Notes: generated from the sequence alone by a model not told the origin. Counted from the stretch's first letter, positions 51,853-61,146 are shown. The stretch is DNA of 64,000 bases from Chelatococcus sambhunathii (GCF_001418005.1 NZ_LIOL01000015.1:7501-71500); one strand, 5' to 3'. Program-made: numbers and translations.

Positions 51853-54659
51853 GCGAGACGGAGGACCTCATCCGCTTCACGCTCGACGGGCGCGAGATCA
51901 CGGCCCTGCCCGGTGAGACCCTGTGGCAGGCGGCAAGGCGCGCCGGCACCGACATTCCCCACCTCTGCCACCTGCCCGAGCCGGGCTACCGGCCGGACGG
52001 CAACTGCCGCGCCTGCATGGTGGAGATCGAGGGGGAACGCGTGCTCGCCGCCTCCTGCATCCGCAAGCCAACGCCGGGCATGGTGGTGCACTCGGCCTCG
52101 CACCGGACCGAGAAGGCCCGCGCCATGGTCTTCGAGCTGCTCCTTGCTGACCTGCCCGCGCGCGAGGCGGCGCCGGATCCGGATGCCCCGTTCTGGCAAT
52201 GGGCGGAGCACGTCGGCGTCACGGCGAGCCGCTTCGCGAACGGGCGCACTTCCTCTCATGACGGCACGGCCCAAGCTGGCCACGCCCTTCTCGCTCAGCC
52301 CCCGCACGATACGAGCCATGTGGCCATCGCCGTCAATCTCGATGCCTGCATCGCTTGCGGGCTGTGCGCACGCGCCTGCCGCGAGGTGCAGGTCAACGAC
52401 GTCATCGGCATGGCCTTCCGCGGGCTCGACACGCGCCCGGTCTTCGACATCGCCGCGCCGATGGGCGCCTCCACCTGCGTCGCCTGCGGGGAATGCGTGC
52501 AGGCCTGCCCGACGGGCGCGCTCTTCGAAAAATCGCTGATGGACGCGGCGGCGCGGCAACGCACGGTGGTGGCGGATCGGCATGTCGACAGCGTCTGCCC
52601 GTGGTGCGGCGTCGGCTGCCTGACGCGCGTTGCCGTGAAGGACGACACCATCGTGCAAGTGGACGGGCGCAACGGCCCGGCCAACGAGAACCGCCTGTGC
52701 GTCAAGGGCCGCTTCGGCCACGACTACATCCGCCATCCGCATCGGCTCACGGTGCCCCTGGTGCGGCGCGAGGATGCGCCGAAGCGCGGCGACATCACCG
52801 TCGATCCCGCGAACCCGTGGACGGTCTTCCGCGAGGCGACCTGGGAGGAGGCGCTCGACCGCGCGGCCGGCGGATTGAAGCGCATTCTCGATGCGCACGG
52901 GCCGGGCGCTCTCGCCGGCTTCGGCTCGGCCAAGGGCTCCAACGAGGAGGCCTATCTCTTCCAGAAGCTGGTGCGGCAGGGCTTCGGCACCAACAATGTC
53001 GACCATTGCACGCGGCTGTGCCACGCCTCCTCCGTCGCGGCGCTGATGGAGGGCGTCGGTTCCGCCGCCGTCTCGGCGCCGTTCAATGCAGCGCTGGAGG
53101 CCGACTGCATCCTCGTCATCGGCGCGCGGCCGGCCCAGAACCATCCCGTCGCCGCCACCTATTTCAAGCAGGCGGCGAAGGGCGGGGCGACGCTGATCGT
53201 CGCCGACCCGCGCGGGCAGGACCTGATGCGCCATGCGACGCACGCCCTGCGCTTCAAGCCGGGCACCGACGTCGCGCTGCTCAACGCGATGCTCAACGTG
53301 ATCATCGACGAAAGGCTCTACGACGAGCAATACATCCAGGGCCACGTGGACGGTTTCACGGCGCTCCGGGAGAAGGTCGCCGCCTTCACGCCCGAGGCGA
53401 TAGAGCCGGTCTGCGGCATCCCGGCCGAAACCATCCGCACCGTGGCGCGAACCTATGCGCGCGCCGAGCGCTCGATCATCTTCTGGGGCATGGGCGTGTC
53501 GCAGCACGTGCACGGCACGGACAATTCGCGCTGCCTCATCGCGCTCGCCCTCATCACCGGCCAGATCGGGCGGCCGGGCACGGGCCTTCACCCCCTGCGC
53601 GGGCAGAACAACGTGCAGGGCGCCTCCGATGCCGGGCTCATCCCGATGGTCTTCCCCGACTATCAGAGCGTGGCGGACGACGATATCCGGGCCCGCTTCG
53701 AGGACCTGTGGGGCCGGCCGCTCGACCCGGTGCGCGGGCTCACCGTTGTCGAGATCATCGACGCGATCCACGAGGGCAGCATCCGGGCCATGTACATCAT
53801 GGGCGAGAACCCGGCGATGTCGGACCCGGACCAGATCCACGCGCGTGAAGCGCTGGCCAGGCTCGAGCACCTCGTGGTGCAGGACATCTTCCTCACGGAG
53901 ACCGCCTGGCACGCCGACGTCGTGCTGCCGGCCTCGGCCCACGCCGAAAAGCTCGGCACCTACACCAATACCAACCGGCAGGTACAGCTCGGCCGGCCCG
54001 CCGTGCCGCTGCCGGGCAAGGCGCGGCAGGACGTCGCGCTCATCATCGAGATCGCCAACCGCCTCGGCCTCGGCTGGACCTATGCCGATGTCGGCGAGGT
54101 CTACGAAGAGATGCGCTCGGTGATGCCGTCGCTCGCCCACATCTCCTGGGAGCGCGTCGAGCGCGAAGGCTCGGTGACCTATCCGGCGCCGGCCGACGAT
54201 GCGCCGGGGACGGAGATCCTCTTCGCACAGGGCTATCCGACGAAGGATGGGCGGGCGCGGCTCGTACCGGCGGACCTGTCCCCGCCCGACGAACTGCCGG
54301 ATGCCGAGTTCCCCCTCGTACTGACGACGGGGCGGCTCCTCGAGCACTGGCACACCGGCTCCATGTCCCGCCGCTCGAGCGTGCTCGACGCCATCGAGCC
54401 GGAGGCGATGGTCGCCATGCATCCAGGCGAGATCGGCCGACGCGGCCTCGCGGCCGGCGAGATGGTGCGCGTCGAGACCCGGCGCGGCACGATCACCCTG
54501 CGCCTGATGGCCGACCGGCAGGTCGCGGAAGGCATGATTTTCATCCCCTTCTGCTACGGCGAAGCGCCGGCGAACGTCCTCACCAACCCGCAGCTCGACC
54601 CCTTCGGCAAGATTCCCGAGTTCAAGTTCTGCGCCGCGCGCATCACGCCTGCAGGCTGA
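51849..54659 (+). CDS. fdsA: NAD-dependent formate dehydrogenase, molybdenum alpha subunit
   Basis: A 936-residue catalytic subunit. The N-terminal ~230 residues bind Fe-S clusters (CHLPEPGYRPDGNCRACMVEIEG, then two ferredoxin motifs CIACGLCARACREV and CVACGECVQACPTG). The molybdopterin part starts with CPWCGVGCLTRV and KGRFGHDYI; the molybdenum ligand is the cysteine in NNVDHCTRLCH (cysteine, not selenocysteine: no in-frame TGA). LITGQIGRPGTGLHPLRGQNNVQG and the C-terminal GRLLEHWHTGSMSRRS bind the bis-MGD cofactor. Start overlaps fdsB (atga). Accessory genes (FdhD/FdsC, FdsD) are not adjacent. Confidence 0.95.
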   Translation: MSETEDLIRFTLDGREITALPGETLWQAARRAGTDIPHLCHLPEPGYRPDGNCRACMVEIEGERVLAASCIRKPTPGMVVHSASHRTEKARAMVFELLLADLPAREAAPDPDAPFWQWAEHVGVTASRFANGRTSSHDGTAQAGHALLAQPPHDTSHVAIAVNLDACIACGLCARACREVQVNDVIGMAFRGLDTRPVFDIAAPMGASTCVACGECVQACPTGALFEKSLMDAAARQRTVVADRHVDSVCPWCGVGCLTRVAVKDDTIVQVDGRNGPANENRLCVKGRFGHDYIRHPHRLTVPLVRREDAPKRGDITVDPANPWTVFREATWEEALDRAAGGLKRILDAHGPGALAGFGSAKGSNEEAYLFQKLVRQGFGTNNVDHCTRLCHASSVAALMEGVGSAAVSAPFNAALEADCILVIGARPAQNHPVAATYFKQAAKGGATLIVADPRGQDLMRHATHALRFKPGTDVALLNAMLNVIIDERLYDEQYIQGHVDGFTALREKVAAFTPEAIEPVCGIPAETIRTVARTYARAERSIIFWGMGVSQHVHGTDNSRCLIALALITGQIGRPGTGLHPLRGQNNVQGASDAGLIPMVFPDYQSVADDDIRARFEDLWGRPLDPVRGLTVVEIIDAIHEGSIRAMYIMGENPAMSDPDQIHAREALARLEHLVVQDIFLTETAWHADVVLPASAHAEKLGTYTNTNRQVQLGRPAVPLPGKARQDVALIIEIANRLGLGWTYADVGEVYEEMRSVMPSLAHISWERVEREGSVTYPAPADDAPGTEILFAQGYPTKDGRARLVPADLSPPDELPDAEFPLVLTTGRLLEHWHTGSMSRRSSVLDAIEPEAMVAMHPGEIGRRGLAAGEMVRVETRRGTITLRLMADRQVAEGMIFIPFCYGEAPANVLTNPQLDPFGKIPEFKFCAARITPAG

Positions 54660-54754
54660 CGACATGCGTCACCGGCGGCTGCGGCACGGCACCAACCGCA
54701 GGCTCGAACCTGCCAGTGGCAATCTCATCGTTATTGCAAGGACAAGGCCGCTCT

Positions 54755-54841
54755 ATTTAATTTAGAATGATTAAAAAATTAAATGACTATGCCAAAGCGC
54801 CCGATATTCGGTGTTTGACTTGGCGAAACATGTTCTAGTAT
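54755..54841 (+). promoter_or_regulatory. Possible Irr/ICE-type control region before irr
   Basis: An AT-rich island in GC-rich surroundings holds a perfect 9-bp inverted repeat, atttaattt (54755-54763) and aaattaaat (54776-54784). Overlapping it, tttagaa-tga-ttaaaaa (54761-54777) matches the iron-control element pattern TTTAGAA-N3-TTCTAAA in 12 of 14 positions. A possible -35 ttgact lies at 54815-54820 and a -10 tagtat at 54836-54841, with an unusually short 15-bp spacer. Confidence 0.4.
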
Positions 54842-54905
54842 GGAGCTTTCATCGGCCGGTATCGGCGAAATTGAGTGTTTCCGGAATTGCATGGGAGGTA
54901 GCGTC

Positions 54906-55445
54906 ATGGCGGACCAGCAGCGGATGTTCGGTGATCGCGGCACGGCCGGCGACATCAACCTGCGCGCCATGCTCGACCGTGCCCCGCGTTCGCCCATGGC
55001 GGGCTGCGCGTTCCACGACATGCGCGAGCGCCTGCGCAAGGTCGGCCTCAGGCCCACGCGCCAGCGCCTGATGCTGGGCTGGCTGCTCTTTGCCAAAGGC
55101 CACCGCCACGTCTCCGCCGAGATGCTCTACGAGGAGGCGACCCGCGCCAAGGCGGCCGTGTCGCTCGCCACGGTCTACAACACGCTGCACCAGTTCACGG
55201 AAGCGGGGCTCCTCAAGCAGCTCGCCCTCGACGGCACCAAGAGCTATTTCGACACCAATGTCACCGATCATCACCATTACTTCATCGAGGACGAGCAGGT
55301 GCTGGTCGACATCCCGCCCGGCGAGCTCGACGTGCGGGTGGTGCCGAACGTGCCCGCGCATTTCGAGCTGCGCGACGTCGAGGTGATCGTGCGGGTGCGC
55401 CGGCGGGACCGCCTGGCCCTGGCACGCGCCAGCGGCGAAGCCTGA
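54906..55445 (+). CDS. irr: Iron response regulator Irr (Fur family)
   Basis: A 179-residue Fur-family regulator that controls heme and iron genes in Hyphomicrobiales. The heme-regulatory GCAFH motif (GC-x-x-H) is near residue 38, followed by LRKVGLRPTRQRLMLGWLLFAKGHRHVSAEMLYEEATRA, which holds the recognition helix, and the HHHYFIEDE histidine cluster where Irr binds a second heme. The ATG at 54906 has ggaggt 6 bp upstream. It is the global heme/iron sensor; degradation on heme binding is known from Bradyrhizobium. The AT-rich upstream region may hold its own binding site. Confidence 0.93.
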   Translation: MADQQRMFGDRGTAGDINLRAMLDRAPRSPMAGCAFHDMRERLRKVGLRPTRQRLMLGWLLFAKGHRHVSAEMLYEEATRAKAAVSLATVYNTLHQFTEAGLLKQLALDGTKSYFDTNVTDHHHYFIEDEQVLVDIPPGELDVRVVPNVPAHFELRDVEVIVRVRRRDRLALARASGEA

Positions 55446-55519
55446 GCGCGATTGACGCCTGCCGTGTGATGGATTGAACTGCAAGGCATCTTGCGAGGAG
55501 ATGCCTTGGGTCGGCCGTC

Positions 55520-56434
55520 ATGAACAGCAGCGATCTCGCCTTCTTCCTCGCCGCAGCCCGGCATGGCAGCATCGGGCGCGCTGCGGCGGCGCTCAACACG
55601 GTCCAGTCCAACGTCACGGCCCGCATCCGCGCCCTTGAGGCGGAGATCGGCGAGGCGCTGTTTACGCGGCACAGCCGCGGCGTACGCCTGACAGCGGCGG
55701 GCGAGCGCCTCATGCCCTATGCCCTGCGCGTCGGCCAGCTGCTCGCGGAAGCGCGCGAGGCGGTGCGCGACGACGGCGCCGACCCTTCCGGCGCGCTGCG
55801 CATCGGCTCGCTGGAGACCACGGCGGCGCTGCGCCTCCCGTCCGTCCTTGCCGCCTTCGCCCGCGCCTGCCCGCGGGTCGACCTGCATGTGGAGACCGGG
55901 ACCAGCGAGGCCCTGATCGGCAAGGTGCTCGACGGCGACCTCGCCGCCGCCTTCGTCGTCGGGCCCGTGACCCATGCGGCGCTCGTGGCGGAGCCGATGG
56001 TGGAGGAGGAACTCGTCCTCGTCACCGCCCCCTGGCTGGGTCCGCCCCGCTGGCTCTCTGCCTCCCCCGGCGCCGCGCCTGCGGCCGAACAGGCAAAGCT
56101 CATCGTCTTCCGCGCCGGCTGCAGCTATCGACGGCGCTTCGAGGCGCTCATCGCCACGGCCGGCAGCGGCGAGGTCCGCCATCTCGAGTTCGGCACGCTC
56201 GACGGCATCATCGGCTGCGTTGCGGCCGGGGTCGGCATCAGCCTCCTGCCGCGCGCCGTGGTGGAGTCAGCGCGCGCCGCGGGACGGATTGCGACGCACC
56301 CCGTGCCCAGCGGCAGCGCCCGCGCCATCACCGTGCTCGTGCGGCGGCGCGACGTCCATGTGCCCGCGGCGCTCGCGCGCCTCGCCGACTGTGCGCGAAG
56401 CGCCATGTCCCCCGCCAGCCGCGATGCGGCGTGA
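55520..56434 (+). CDS. LysR family transcriptional regulator
   Basis: A 304-residue regulator with the N-terminal winged helix (FFLAAARHGSIGRAAAALNTVQSNVTARIRALEAEIGEALFTRHSRG) and a C-terminal LysR substrate domain (GALRIGSLETTAALRLPSVLAAFARACP; VAAGVGISLLPRAVVE). The helix resembles regulators that act on adjacent divergent genes, but the neighbours run in the same direction (irr upstream, haloacid dehalogenase downstream by 165 bp). Its target is unknown; the dehalogenase is the nearest candidate. Confidence 0.88.
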   Translation: MNSSDLAFFLAAARHGSIGRAAAALNTVQSNVTARIRALEAEIGEALFTRHSRGVRLTAAGERLMPYALRVGQLLAEAREAVRDDGADPSGALRIGSLETTAALRLPSVLAAFARACPRVDLHVETGTSEALIGKVLDGDLAAAFVVGPVTHAALVAEPMVEEELVLVTAPWLGPPRWLSASPGAAPAAEQAKLIVFRAGCSYRRRFEALIATAGSGEVRHLEFGTLDGIIGCVAAGVGISLLPRAVVESARAAGRIATHPVPSGSARAITVLVRRRDVHVPAALARLADCARSAMSPASRDAA

Positions 56435-56599
56435 GCGGATAATGGACGACGCAGCAGTTGATGCCAATTCGGGTCGAGCTTCGGCACATCCTGCCAAAGA
56501 GATGGCTGGCCGGCGGAGGGCCTGCGCCGGCTCACGCCTCTAACCTTCATTTACCGCCTTCGCGAGGCTCGCAGTGGCGGGCGAGAAATGGAGTGTTCC

Positions 56600-57322
56600 A
56601 TGAAACTGACCGACTTCAAGGTGCTGACCTTCGACTGCTACGGCACGCTGATCGATTGGGAGAGCGGCATCCACACGGCGCTGCAGCCGCTCCTTGAGAA
56701 GGGCGGGCGCGCCCGCCCACGTGACGAGGTGCTGGAGACCTTTGCGCGGCACGAGAGCAGCCAGCAGGCCGAGACGCCCGACATGCTCTACTGCGACCTT
56801 CTCGCCCGCGTGCATCGCCGGATCGCGGACGAATGGGGCATCGCTGCGAGCGCCGAGGATGACCGGCGCTTCGGCCTTTCCGTCGGCGACTGGCCGGCCT
56901 TCCCGGATTCGGCCTCGGCCCTCCAGTACCTGCAGAAATTCTACAAGCTCGTCATCCTCTCCAACGTCGATCACGCCAGCTTTGCGCCCAGCAACGAGAA
57001 GCTGGGCGTTACCTTCGACGCCGTCTATACGGCGCAGGACATTGGCTCGTACAAACCGAACCCCCGCAACTTCACCTATATGCTGGAACAGCTCGCCGGC
57101 CTCGGCTACGGCAAGGCGGATATCCTGCACACGGCCCAGAGCCTCTTCCACGACCATGTGCCGGCCAAGACCGTCGGCCTCGCCTCGGCCTGGATCGACC
57201 GGCGGCGCAACGAGGGCGGCTGGGGCGCGACGATGCCGCCGGACGGCGACGCCCGCTACGATTTCCATTTCGCCAGCATGGCCGAAATGGCAAAGGCCCA
57301 TCAGGACGCCCTGCGCGGCTGA
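56600..57322 (+). CDS. HAD superfamily type II haloacid dehalogenase
   Basis: A 240-residue HAD hydrolase. The nucleophile aspartate is in [16 protein letters not shown], motif II serine in [12 protein letters not shown], motif III lysine in [10 protein letters not shown], and motif [11 protein letters not shown]. Type II members replace the halogen of L-2-haloacids with hydroxyl; related proteins in many genomes act on other substrates. Aromatic residues around the active site could not be checked. ggag lies 6 bp before the ATG at 56600. An Lrp-type regulator gene follows after 30 bp. Confidence 0.82.
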   Translation: MKLTDFKVLTFDCYGTLIDWESGIHTALQPLLEKGGRARPRDEVLETFARHESSQQAETPDMLYCDLLARVHRRIADEWGIAASAEDDRRFGLSVGDWPAFPDSASALQYLQKFYKLVILSNVDHASFAPSNEKLGVTFDAVYTAQDIGSYKPNPRNFTYMLEQLAGLGYGKADILHTAQSLFHDHVPAKTVGLASAWIDRRRNEGGWGATMPPDGDARYDFHFASMAEMAKAHQDALRG

Positions 57323-57352
57323 GCACCGCGCTTTTCCGGAGACCACGAGCCG

Positions 57353-57847
57353 ATGACCGGCGCCCCGAAGCTCGACCGCATCGACCTCAACATCCTCGTT
57401 GAGCTGCAGAAGAACGGACGCATGACCAATGTTGCGCTGGCCGAGGCGGTCGGGCTGTCGCCGAGCCCGTGCCTGCAGCGGGTGAAGCGGCTCGAGGCGG
57501 CACGCTACATCGCAGCCTACGGCGCCACAATCAATCTCGCGAAGCTCGGCCAGACGGTCATGGTCTTCACGGAGATGACGTTGCACGACCACCGGCGGGA
57601 GGATTTCGTGCGCTTCGAATCCTTCATCCGCACGGTCGACGAGGTGATGGAATGCCATCTCGTCAGCGGCGGCTACGACTATCTCGTTCGGTTCATCACC
57701 CGCGGCGTGCTGCACTACCAGGAGGTGATGGACCGAATCATCGAGCGTAACGTCGGCATTGCCAACTACTTCAGCTACATCGTGCTGAAATCACCCCTGG
57801 TTCGCACCGAATATCCCCTCACCACCCTCTTCCGAGAGGAGGACTGA
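57353..57847 (+). CDS. Lrp/AsnC family transcriptional regulator
   Basis: A 164-residue protein with the winged helix LDRIDLNILVELQKNGRMTNVALAEAVGLSPSPCLQRVKRLEAARYI and the C-terminal RAM domain (VDEVMECHLVSGGYDYLVRFITRGVLHYQEVMDRIIE). It is the second Lrp regulator of the window and differs from the one at 29852. Being 30 bp downstream of the dehalogenase gene it may be in the same transcript. Ligand and targets unknown. It converges on the lactonase gene. Confidence 0.88.
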   Translation: MTGAPKLDRIDLNILVELQKNGRMTNVALAEAVGLSPSPCLQRVKRLEAARYIAAYGATINLAKLGQTVMVFTEMTLHDHRREDFVRFESFIRTVDEVMECHLVSGGYDYLVRFITRGVLHYQEVMDRIIERNVGIANYFSYIVLKSPLVRTEYPLTTLFREED

Positions 57848-57877
57848 CGGCAGCGGCGAGGACGTTCGCTGCCCGCG

Positions 57878-58729
57878 TCATCGCGCCAGCTGGTAGACCT
57901 GCGCGGCATTGCCGCCGAAGACCCGCGTGTGCCCGTACTCGCCGAGCGGCGCGAGCAGTTCCTCGGCCGTGAGCACCACGCGGGCATAATCGGCGGCGAG
58001 CAGGCAGACCGGCCAGTCGGAACCGAAGATGAGGCGCTCGGAGCCGAAGAGGGCGATGGCGCGCGCGACATAGGGCGCAAGGTCCTGCGGCGTCCAGCCG
58101 TCCCAATCCGCCTCGGTCACGAGGCCGGAAACCTTGCACCAGACGTTGGGGCGCGCCGCCAGCTCGGTCATCAGCGCGCTCCACGGCTCCATCGCGCCCT
58201 CGGCGATGCGCGGCTTGGCCATATGGTCGAGCACGAAGCGCACGTCGGGGTTGGCGTCGACGCAGCGGATCGCAGCGGGTAGTTCGCGCTCGCGCACCAG
58301 AAGATCATAGGCGAGACCCTCGTGGCCGACCGCGGCGATGCCCGCGATCACGTCCGGCCGGGCGAGCCAGTCCGCATCGTCCTCGTCGTGCGCCTGGTGG
58401 CGGATACCCTTGAGAAAGGCACCACCCGGCGCCTGGCGCAACTGCCGGATAGCGCCAGCGACGTCCGGCCCCGTCAGGTCAACCCAGCCGACGACGCCAG
58501 CTATGAAGGCATTGTCCTGCGCCTGGGCGAGGAACCTGAGCGTCTCCGCGATGTCGGCGCGCGTCTGGACGAGGACCGTCCGCGTGATGCCGGCGGCAGC
58601 GATGAGCGGAGCCATGTCCTGTGGGCCGAACGGCCGGCGGATGGGGGCGAGCGCGTCGGGCGCCATCCAGGGATAGTCCGCCTCCTGCGGATTCCAGAAA
58701 TGATGGTGGGCATCGATGCGTCCGCTCAT
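57878..58729 (-). CDS. Amidohydrolase family lactonase (COG3618, L-fuconolactonase/PDC lactonase type)
   Basis: A 283-residue TIM-barrel metal hydrolase. It begins GRIDAHHHFWNPQEADYPWM, the COG3618 opening, with DHMAKP and FGSDWPVC holding further active-site residues. Known relatives open sugar lactones (L-fuconolactone, L-rhamnono-lactone) or 2-pyrone-4,6-dicarboxylate. With the SDR and MhpD-type hydratase genes on the same strand it probably acts in a sugar-acid or aromatic-acid catabolic route. The start at 58729 has gagagga close upstream; the preceding 15 open codons are not family-like. Confidence 0.87.
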   Translation of the reverse strand: MSGRIDAHHHFWNPQEADYPWMAPDALAPIRRPFGPQDMAPLIAAAGITRTVLVQTRADIAETLRFLAQAQDNAFIAGVVGWVDLTGPDVAGAIRQLRQAPGGAFLKGIRHQAHDEDDADWLARPDVIAGIAAVGHEGLAYDLLVRERELPAAIRCVDANPDVRFVLDHMAKPRIAEGAMEPWSALMTELAARPNVWCKVSGLVTEADWDGWTPQDLAPYVARAIALFGSERLIFGSDWPVCLLAADYARVVLTAEELLAPLGEYGHTRVFGGNAAQVYQLAR

Positions 58730-58819
58730 GGTCCTCTCGCTGGCTCCGGGGCTGGCGGGGCGGAGTTGTCGCACTGCGACGGCCCGGGAGCAAGGTAGGG
58801 TCTGAGCGCCGACAAGTGA

Positions 58820-59572
58820 TCAGGCGCGGAGAAGGATGCCGCCAAGCCCCTCGATGTGCGCACTGAGCGTACCGGACCGCCCGCAGCGGACAAGGCCGAC
58901 AAGGCTCCCGGTGGTCACGATCTGGCCGGCCCGCAGCCCGCCCAGCGCGTCGCTCTGGGCATTCGCCCAGGCGAGCAGCGGCGCCAGCGGATCGCCCGCC
59001 GGATGGCCGCCGGTCGCGTCGTGTATGACAGTGCCGTCGCGCGACACACGGCAGCGCAAGTCCGACAGCCCATCGATGGATGCGAGTGGCACGGGTTTGC
59101 CCGCAACGAAGCCGCCGTTGCCGAGATTGTCGGCGAGAAAGGCGGGGAACGGCGCGGTTGCCCCCTCGGCGAGGCGGCTCGCGACGATCTCAATGCCGAC
59201 GAGCACACCATCGACCGCTGATACGACGTCCTCGCGCGCATAACCACCCGTGCGGAGCGGCAGGTCACGACCCAGCCGGAAGGCGATCTCGACCTCGACG
59301 GCATCGGGATCGCTGTCGCCTGTCAGCCGATAGCCGGAATGCAGGAGCGGCCCGAGCAACGGCGCAGCCACGGGCGTGCCGTCCGCGAGGGCCGCCTTCC
59401 AGCCGGCAACCTCCATGCCTAGACGGCGGGCGACGAACGCCTGCACGGCATAACCCTCGGCTGCATCGCGCGGCAGTTCATACGCCGTGCAGGCGATGGG
59501 CTCGCCGTCCACGCGGGCCCCGAGAAGCGCCTCGGCAAAGGCGGCGAGGTGGCGCTGCATCGCCGGCGGCAT
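58820..59572 (-). CDS. 2-keto-4-pentenoate hydratase family protein
   Basis: A 250-residue protein of the MhpD/FAH fold (KLPFF-like GWKAALADGTPVAAPLLGPLLHSG, then VEVEIAFRLGRDLP and FLADNLGNGGFVAGKPV). MhpD-type enzymes hydrate 2-oxo-pent-4-enoates to 4-hydroxy-2-oxo acids in aromatic degradation; others act as decarboxylases or sugar-acid enzymes. The metal-binding E-x-E (VEIAF) is visible. It starts 8 bp after the SDR stop with gagga upstream, so both are one operon. Distance to the lactonase is 90 bp. Confidence 0.85.
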   Translation of the reverse strand: MPPAMQRHLAAFAEALLGARVDGEPIACTAYELPRDAAEGYAVQAFVARRLGMEVAGWKAALADGTPVAAPLLGPLLHSGYRLTGDSDPDAVEVEIAFRLGRDLPLRTGGYAREDVVSAVDGVLVGIEIVASRLAEGATAPFPAFLADNLGNGGFVAGKPVPLASIDGLSDLRCRVSRDGTVIHDATGGHPAGDPLAPLLAWANAQSDALGGLRAGQIVTTGSLVGLVRCGRSGTLSAHIEGLGGILLRA

Positions 59573-59580
59573 GACTTTCC

Positions 59581-60339
59581 TCAATAGCTGGCGCGGCCGC
59601 CGGAGATATCGAAGACGCCGCCGGTGGAGAAGGAACAATCGTCGGACGAAAGCCACAGCACCAGCCGGGCGATCTCCTCGACAGCGACGAAGCGGCGCAT
59701 CGGAATACGGGCGAGGATCTCGGCGCGTCGTTCGCTGGTCAGTTCCTTCGCCATGCTGGTCTCCGCCGCGGCAGGTGTGATGCAGGTGACGCTGATCGCC
59801 TCCTCGGCCGTCTCCCTTGCGACACTCTTCGTCAACGCGATGAGCCCCGCCTTGGAGGCGCTGTAGGCGCCGGCGCGCGGCATGCCCTCCTTGCCCTGGA
59901 TGGAGGCGACATTGACCACATGGCCGCGCAACGGCTGCGCGGCCTGGCCGCGCATCAGCGCGACCACGGCCCGCATCGCGAGATAGGCGCCGACGAGATT
60001 GACCTCCAGGACGCGGCGGAAATCGTCCGGATCGCTCTCCCACACCGGCTTCACCTCGCCGAGGATGCCGGCGTTGTTGACGAGGATGTCGATGCGGCCC
60101 CACTGCGCATGGCATTGCCGAGCGGCCTCGTCGACCGCGCCGGCATCGGTGATGTCGACCACGCGGCGGTCCGGCTCGCCGCCGAGTTCCGCCACCGCCG
60201 TTTCGAGCGCCCGGTCGTCGCGATCCCACAGGCTGACGCGCGCGCCCGAAGAGATGAGCGCCGAGGCGACGGCTCGGCCGATGCCGCCGGCCCCGCCGGT
60301 GACGATGGCCGTGCGGCCGGCAAGGTCGTAACGGTTCAT
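59581..60339 (-). CDS. Short-chain dehydrogenase/reductase
   Basis: A 252-residue classical SDR: cofactor loop TGGAGGIGRAVASALI, NNAG in ILVNNAGILGEVKP, catalytic S (NVASIQG), Y and K (RAGAYSASKAGLIALTKSV), and a C-terminal SSDDCSFSTGGVFDISGGRASY. It resembles 2-keto-3-deoxy-L-fuconate or sugar dehydrogenases. The aspartate after strand 2 (SLWDRD) favours NAD. Its ATG overlaps the preceding gene's stop (atga), so translation is coupled. Substrate inferred only from context. Confidence 0.88.
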   Translation of the reverse strand: MNRYDLAGRTAIVTGGAGGIGRAVASALISSGARVSLWDRDDRALETAVAELGGEPDRRVVDITDAGAVDEAARQCHAQWGRIDILVNNAGILGEVKPVWESDPDDFRRVLEVNLVGAYLAMRAVVALMRGQAAQPLRGHVVNVASIQGKEGMPRAGAYSASKAGLIALTKSVARETAEEAISVTCITPAAAETSMAKELTSERRAEILARIPMRRFVAVEEIARLVLWLSSDDCSFSTGGVFDISGGRASY

Positions 60340-61037
60340 GTGCCCTCTCCCGCGAGCGGACGCTGGCACATCGCCTGCAGCCGATAGTGCCCGAGTTGCG
60401 GCGCCCCGACCACACCGGGCGCGAGCAGCTGATCGAGCGTCAGCTGGTCCTGGCAGAAGGTGGCGAAGGGCGCCTCGTCGCCCCAGCCCTCGATCACCAC
60501 GATCCAGCGCGGGATGCGGTTGGGCTCGGCACGGGCCTTGCGCTCGGCATTTTCGACGGCGCTCGCCTCGGCATCGGCGACGAGCAGATGCACGCCGGCG
60601 ATGCCCGACCTTCTTGCAAGGCCGGGCAAGAGCCGGTCGCGCATCGCGGCGAGATGGGCCGCGGCAGATGCATCCTCGACGTCATAGCGGATGGTGGCCA
60701 CGAGCCCCCCCTCGCCATGGCCGAGGCTGACCGCCACGCGGCATATGGAGCGGGCGACAGAGCGGAAGTGCTTCACTGCCTTCAGCGTCCATGGCGTCGG
60801 CGCATTGAGCCGGGCCACATAGTCGGGCCCGGTCACGGTCGCGTGGTCGCGCGCTTCGTAGAGGTTGAAGAACTCAAGGTCGGCCGCGCTGGCGACATAG
60901 CGGCGGCCGCGCAGGAAGCCCGGGATGGCGACGCGCTCGGGCATGTGCTCGAGGCCGTGCCATGCATAGAATTCTTCCCGCCCTTCCGGCGCGATGTCGT
61001 GCCAGATAGCGACCGCGCCGCGTCCAGCAAGGCCCAT
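60336..61037 (-). CDS. DUF4286-like protein
   Basis: A 233-residue protein of unknown function. The N-terminal half (GAVAIWHDIAPEGREEFYAWHGLEHMPERVAIPGFLRGRRYVASAADLEFFNLYEARD) has the WxxxEHMPERVxxPGF motif of DUF4286/EthD-like ferredoxin folds, and the second half (VATIRYDVEDASAAAHLAAMRDRLL) may be a repeat of the same fold. Such dimeric alpha-beta barrels often bind small hydrophobic or ketone compounds. Its stop overlaps the SDR start, so it is the first gene of the minus-strand catabolic operon, divergent from the IclR gene. Confidence 0.75.
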   Translation of the reverse strand: MGLAGRGAVAIWHDIAPEGREEFYAWHGLEHMPERVAIPGFLRGRRYVASAADLEFFNLYEARDHATVTGPDYVARLNAPTPWTLKAVKHFRSVARSICRVAVSLGHGEGGLVATIRYDVEDASAAAHLAAMRDRLLPGLARRSGIAGVHLLVADAEASAVENAERKARAEPNRIPRWIVVIEGWGDEAPFATFCQDQLTLDQLLAPGVVGAPQLGHYRLQAMCQRPLAGEGT

Positions 61038-61146
61038 CGTCTCTCCCTCCCCCGTCGGCTCGCCCGCGCCATGAAGCGCTCGGCATGCCCGCGCCGCGGA
61101 TTGACTCGCCGCGCCGCCTGCCGCTATAGCTACCAGACAACAAAAA

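Noticed and set aside
52990-53060. Selenocysteine in the formate dehydrogenase alpha subunit
   Set aside because: The ligand position is an ordinary cysteine in DHCTRLCH; there is no in-frame TGA.
51459-54665. A 1068-codon open frame on the minus strand across fdsA
   Set aside because: It is the antisense shadow of the formate dehydrogenase alpha gene; its translation is charged low-complexity sequence with no domain, typical of opposite-strand frames in GC-rich DNA.
59573-60415. N-terminal extension of the hydratase frame through the SDR gene
   Set aside because: The extension is in the wrong frame relative to the SDR, which has a complete catalytic set; the hydratase has its own gagga site at its ATG.
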